A DNA stretch of 8,533 bases from Oscillospiraceae bacterium (GTDB lineage Bacteria > Bacillota > Clostridia > Oscillospirales > Ruminococcaceae), in NCBI GenBank assembly GCA_015067125.1, contig SVNB01000078.1, forward strand, positions 1-8,533, given 5' to 3'. Shown here in pieces: positions 6,482-8,533 of this stretch. The notes under the pieces were generated by a model, which was given only the letters and a program-made list of their open reading frames with translations, did no database searches and was not told where the DNA came from. Positions within the stretch are counted from its first letter, which is position 1; the number at the start of each line of letters is the position of its first letter. The position numbers were made by a program, and so were the translations under genes.

Positions 6482-6507
6482 TTTTTTAACCGCATGCGGT
6501 TAAAAAA
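6482..6507. terminator. 26-bp perfect palindrome, likely bidirectional terminator
   Basis: The sequence is six T, AACCGCATGCGGTT, six A: a perfect 26-bp palindrome. As RNA from either strand, the GC-centred stem is followed by a U-run only through its own descending arm, so it would read as a short intrinsic terminator in both directions. It is the best candidate for ending addA transcripts, which otherwise would run toward infC from about 200 bases upstream. Confidence 0.5.
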
Positions 6508-6511
6508 TCCA

Positions 6512-6532
6512 GCCCCCTTTAGGCAAGGGGGC
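6512..6532. repeat. GC-rich hairpin beside the direct repeat
   Basis: GCCCCCTT (6512-6519) and AAGGGGGC (6525-6532) form an 8-bp stem around TAGGC. It overlaps the first copy of the 35-base direct repeat. The matching place in the second copy (6615-6632) keeps the loop bases but loses the long stem. Confidence 0.5.
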
Positions 6533-6551
6533 CCAGTTGCCCACCGTAGGG
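6517..6551. repeat. 35-base direct repeat, copy A
   Basis: Starts CTTTAGGCAAGGGG and ends CACCGTAGGG. It matches 6617-6651 at 29 of 35 positions with no gaps, exactly 100 bases apart. Both copies run straight into a hairpin (GGAACGCTG stem here, GGGGCGGAT stem in the other). Confidence 0.65.
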
Positions 6552-6605
6552 AACGCTGTCCTCAGCGTTCCGAAAAAACGGACCGTCGGGGACGACGGTC
6601 CCTAC
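6546..6605. repeat. inverted pair of GTAGGG hairpins (60 bp)
   Basis: GTAGGG at 6546-6551 opens a hairpin GGAACGCTG (6550-6558), loop TCCT, CAGCGTTCC (6563-6571). After GAAAAAAC comes a second hairpin, GGACCGTCG (6580-6588), loop GGGA, CGACGGTCC (6593-6601), closed by CCCTAC at 6600-6605. Both stems are perfect 9-mers. The second hairpin is the same design as the first in opposite orientation, with a different stem. Confidence 0.6.
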
Positions 6606-6616
6606 AGAAAGTATCA

Positions 6617-6651
6617 CTTTAGGCAAAGGGGCCAAACTGCCAACCGCAGGG
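6617..6651. repeat. 35-base direct repeat, copy B
   Basis: Starts CTTTAGGCAAAGGGG and ends AACCGCAGGG; 29 of 35 positions equal copy A at 6517-6551. It leads directly into the GGGGCGGAT hairpin. Confidence 0.65.
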
Positions 6652-6691
6652 GCGGATATTATCCGCCCCCATTTGCAAAAAGATTTTTTGC
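6649..6691. repeat. two hairpins just after the addA stop
   Basis: GGGGCGGAT (6649-6657), loop ATT, ATCCGCCCC (6661-6669) is a perfect 9-bp stem. Next to it GCAAAAA (6675-6681) and TTTTTGC (6685-6691) pair around GAT. On the minus strand the AT-rich hairpin comes first, beginning two bases past the addA stop codon, followed by the GC-rich one. Neither is followed by a good T-run on that strand, so they may protect the 3' end of the mRNA rather than terminate. Confidence 0.5.
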
Positions 6692-6692
6692 C

Positions 6693-8533
6693 TTAAACCT
6701 CCAGTTCCTTTCCGAACCGGAAAGACCAGATTATTGCCGAAACCACTTCTTTGCCCATGGATTGAGAAAGAAGTTTTTTATACATATTAAGCTGTGCGGC
6801 ATAGCGTTCGCGCAGTTCTTCTATGTTTTCCACAAAATCGGTTTTATAGTCAACAACAATAAGTTTTCCGTCTTCTTCAAAAACACAGTCCGCAACGCCC
6901 TGAACGGTAATTTTGTCATCTTCAAAGACATCTTCATAACCAAGCTCCGCGGCAGAAATTCCCTGCAAAAACCGCAGTTCGCGCCAGATTTTATCCGCCT
7001 TTTCCATGCGGCGGTAAAGGCCGCTTTCAAAAAACGCCGCAACCTTTCCGCAATCAATAACTTCGGCCTGCTTTTCGGTAATAAAGCGTTTTTTCGCAAG
7101 GCGGCTTACCTCTTTATACGGATCGGCTTTGGCAAGATTAAAATCGCAGAACTGCATAAAGGTGTGCAGTGCGGTGCCGCGTTCCGCGCCGGAAAGCCGC
7201 CCGTGAGAAGGCTTTGCGGAAAAAAGCATTTCTTCGTGCATCTTCTGGTGGGTAAGGGAAGAAACGCCGGCCTTTACCGGTATTTTTTCCGAAGAAGCAA
7301 AGGGATATACCCATTTTTCGTTTTCTTCAAGCTCGTGCAGAAGCTTTTCATCCGCTTTGGCCAAAACGGCTTTTTCTTCGGCGGTTTCTTCTGCGGCAGT
7401 TTCTTCGGAAGAAATTATATCGCAGTGCCACGGGGTTTCGTCCAAAAGCACGCAGTTTTCGTTAAGTCCGGCCGCATTGCGAAAGATTTTTGCTTCTGGG
7501 TGGCGCAAAAGGCAGGTAAAAATCCAGTCCGCTTCACAGCTTGCTCCTGCAACCGCAAAGGGGTCCAGCCTTTTGCCGCGGATTGCATCTGCAGCAAGAG
7601 ATGCGAGATATTTTTCGGGATTGTTTTTGCAGCAGGTGATCACAAGATTTTCTTTTGCGCGGGTAAGCGCAACGTAAAGAATACGCATTTCTTCCGCAAC
7701 GGCAAGGCGGTGCAGTTCGTGTTTAAGGGCCTGCTGAGGAACGGTGGCAAAGCGTGCTCCGGTTACGGGGTCGCGCCTTGCGCAGGCAAAGCCCAGTTCC
7801 GGGTGCATAAAGGGAATATCGGTGCGGTTTTCAAAATTGAATTTTTTGCCCGTTCCGCAAAGGAACACCACCGGAAATTCCAACCCCTTTGAACCGTGAA
7901 CGGACATAATGCGCACACAGTTTCCGCCGGAATCCGTATTTCCGGCCGGCGCAAGGTCGCTTTCTCTTTCTTCAATGCGGTTTAAAAAGCGCACAAATGC
8001 AGAAAGTCCGTGGGAACCGGCTTCTTCTCTGTCGGCGGCATATTTTATCAAAAGGCGCAGGTTTGCAAGGCGCAGGGCGCCGTCTTCAAGGCTTCTCATA
8101 ATCTGCGGAAAAGCCGTAATATCATAAAGCTGTTCAATAACCTTGTCGCTGCGTTCGTAAGAAGCTGTTCTGCGCAGGGTTTCCAGCGTTTTTATAAAAT
8201 CCGCGGCTTTTTCGTTTCCATTTTCCGCGGCGGCTTTTACGGAAGAATAAAGCGGCACTTTTCTGTTATCAACGCGCATTTTCGCAAGCTCTTCCGGAGT
8301 GAACATAAACATTTCGGAAAGCATCGCTCCTGCCAGGGGAATATCCAGCAGGGGATTATCCACCGCTTTAAGAACATCGGCAACGGCGGCAATTTCCGGC
8401 CGGTCAAGAAAACCGCCGGCTCTTTCGCTGCGGCAGTTAATGCCCTTTGCCCGCAAAGCGGAAACATAGGCGTCGCCCTGGTTTTTCATGGAACGCAAAA
8501 GAATGCAGATATCGGAATACCGCACCGGACGGG
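6693..8533 (-). CDS. addA: AddA, helicase-nuclease subunit (C-terminal part)
   Basis: AddA is the ATP-driven helicase and nuclease subunit of AddAB, which resects double-strand breaks for RecA in Bacillota in place of RecBCD. The window has the last 613 or so codons; the frame is open at 8533, and the N-terminal ATP-binding motifs lie outside. Counting from the GTG at 8525 (used only as a reference point; RP precedes it in frame), RYSDICILLRS is at 2-12, helicase motif V RIMSVHGSKGLEFPVVFL is at 205-222 and motif VI ILYVALTRAKENLVIT is at 282-297. After an acidic, Ala-rich stretch (about 373-404) comes the PD-(D/E)XK nuclease: GTALHTFMQ with His454, GVADCVFE with Asp546, VVDYKTD with Asp559 and Lys561, and QLNMY with Gln578 and Tyr582. 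All nuclease residues are present, so it looks active. AddB would be expected further upstream. Confidence 0.95.
   Translation of the reverse strand, partial: RPVRYSDICILLRSMKNQGDAYVSALRAKGINCRSERAGGFLDRPEIAAVADVLKAVDNPLLDIPLAGAMLSEMFMFTPEELAKMRVDNRKVPLYSSVKAAAENGNEKAADFIKTLETLRRTASYERSDKVIEQLYDITAFPQIMRSLEDGALRLANLRLLIKYAADREEAGSHGLSAFVRFLNRIEERESDLAPAGNTDSGGNCVRIMSVHGSKGLEFPVVFLCGTGKKFNFENRTDIPFMHPELGFACARRDPVTGARFATVPQQALKHELHRLAVAEEMRILYVALTRAKENLVITCCKNNPEKYLASLAADAIRGKRLDPFAVAGASCEADWIFTCLLRHPEAKIFRNAAGLNENCVLLDETPWHCDIISSEETAAEETAEEKAVLAKADEKLLHELEENEKWVYPFASSEKIPVKAGVSSLTHQKMHEEMLFSAKPSHGRLSGAERGTALHTFMQFCDFNLAKADPYKEVSRLAKKRFITEKQAEVIDCGKVAAFFESGLYRRMEKADKIWRELRFLQGISAAELGYEDVFEDDKITVQGVADCVFEEDGKLIVVDYKTDFVENIEELRERYAAQLNMYKKLLSQSMGKEVVSAIIWSFRFGKELEV

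Noticed and set aside
6225..6692. CRISPR array or tRNA/rRNA gene in the repeat-rich gap
   Set aside because: The repeats are hairpins of different sequence without regular spacers, and no tRNA cloverleaf or rRNA sequence is present.
6693..6702. TTAAACCTCC at the addA 3' end, identical to the end of the 173-bp element
   Set aside because: Its orientation would place the element inside intact addA coding sequence and no partner end was found, so chance is more likely.
6537..7892. Long plus-strand open frame (451 codons) opposite addA
   Set aside because: It begins inside the hairpin repeats and runs antisense to AddA helicase and nuclease motifs; the product is low-complexity and has no recognisable domain.

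Overview
The window holds ordinary chromosomal housekeeping genes, all on the minus strand. From right to left they are the 3' part of addA, a 468-base gap full of hairpin repeats, the translation operon infC-rpmI-rplT, a SpoU-class RNA methyltransferase, dprA, topA and the 5' part of trmFO. AddAB-type recombination (not RecBCD), the dprA-topA-trmFO order, FAD-type TrmFO and strong GGAGG ribosome binding sites all point to Bacillota. The codon style and the short GC-rich intergenic hairpin repeats suggest a gut-type clostridium, perhaps Oscillospirales; that rank is inference from general familiarity. No phage, plasmid, defence or CRISPR genes are visible.

Layout. 6693-8533: C-terminal two thirds of AddA (helicase motifs V and VI, then the nuclease). 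6225-6692: no gene; at least five hairpins with different stems, four of which share a GTAGGG flank, plus a 26-bp perfect palindrome and a 35-base direct repeat. 6196-6224: a promoter matching the sigma-A consensus in both boxes with a 17-base spacer. 6020-6190: a leader of about 170 bases ending in a strong intrinsic terminator that abuts the infC ribosome binding site, as expected for an L20-type attenuator. 4822-6019: infC, rpmI, rplT. 3922-4701: TrmH/RlmB-like methyltransferase. 2707-3867: dprA. 2515-2687: a 173-bp hairpin-rich sequence with 10-bp terminal inverted repeats, filling most of the dprA-topA gap. 369-2495: topA. 1-372: trmFO, overlapping topA by 4 bases.

The genes make the L20/L35/IF3 translation module, two RNA-modifying enzymes, and DNA-processing proteins for topology (TopA), strand loading during transformation or recombination (DprA) and break processing (AddA). 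I see no new multi-gene system. The most interesting points are small. The topA 5' end has a well-placed ATG with an in-frame TAG as its third codon, so the enzyme probably starts at a rare downstream codon. A repeat-like element abuts that start. The infC leader can form competing structures. The addA-infC gap carries hairpins that keep a constant flank while both stem arms change together.
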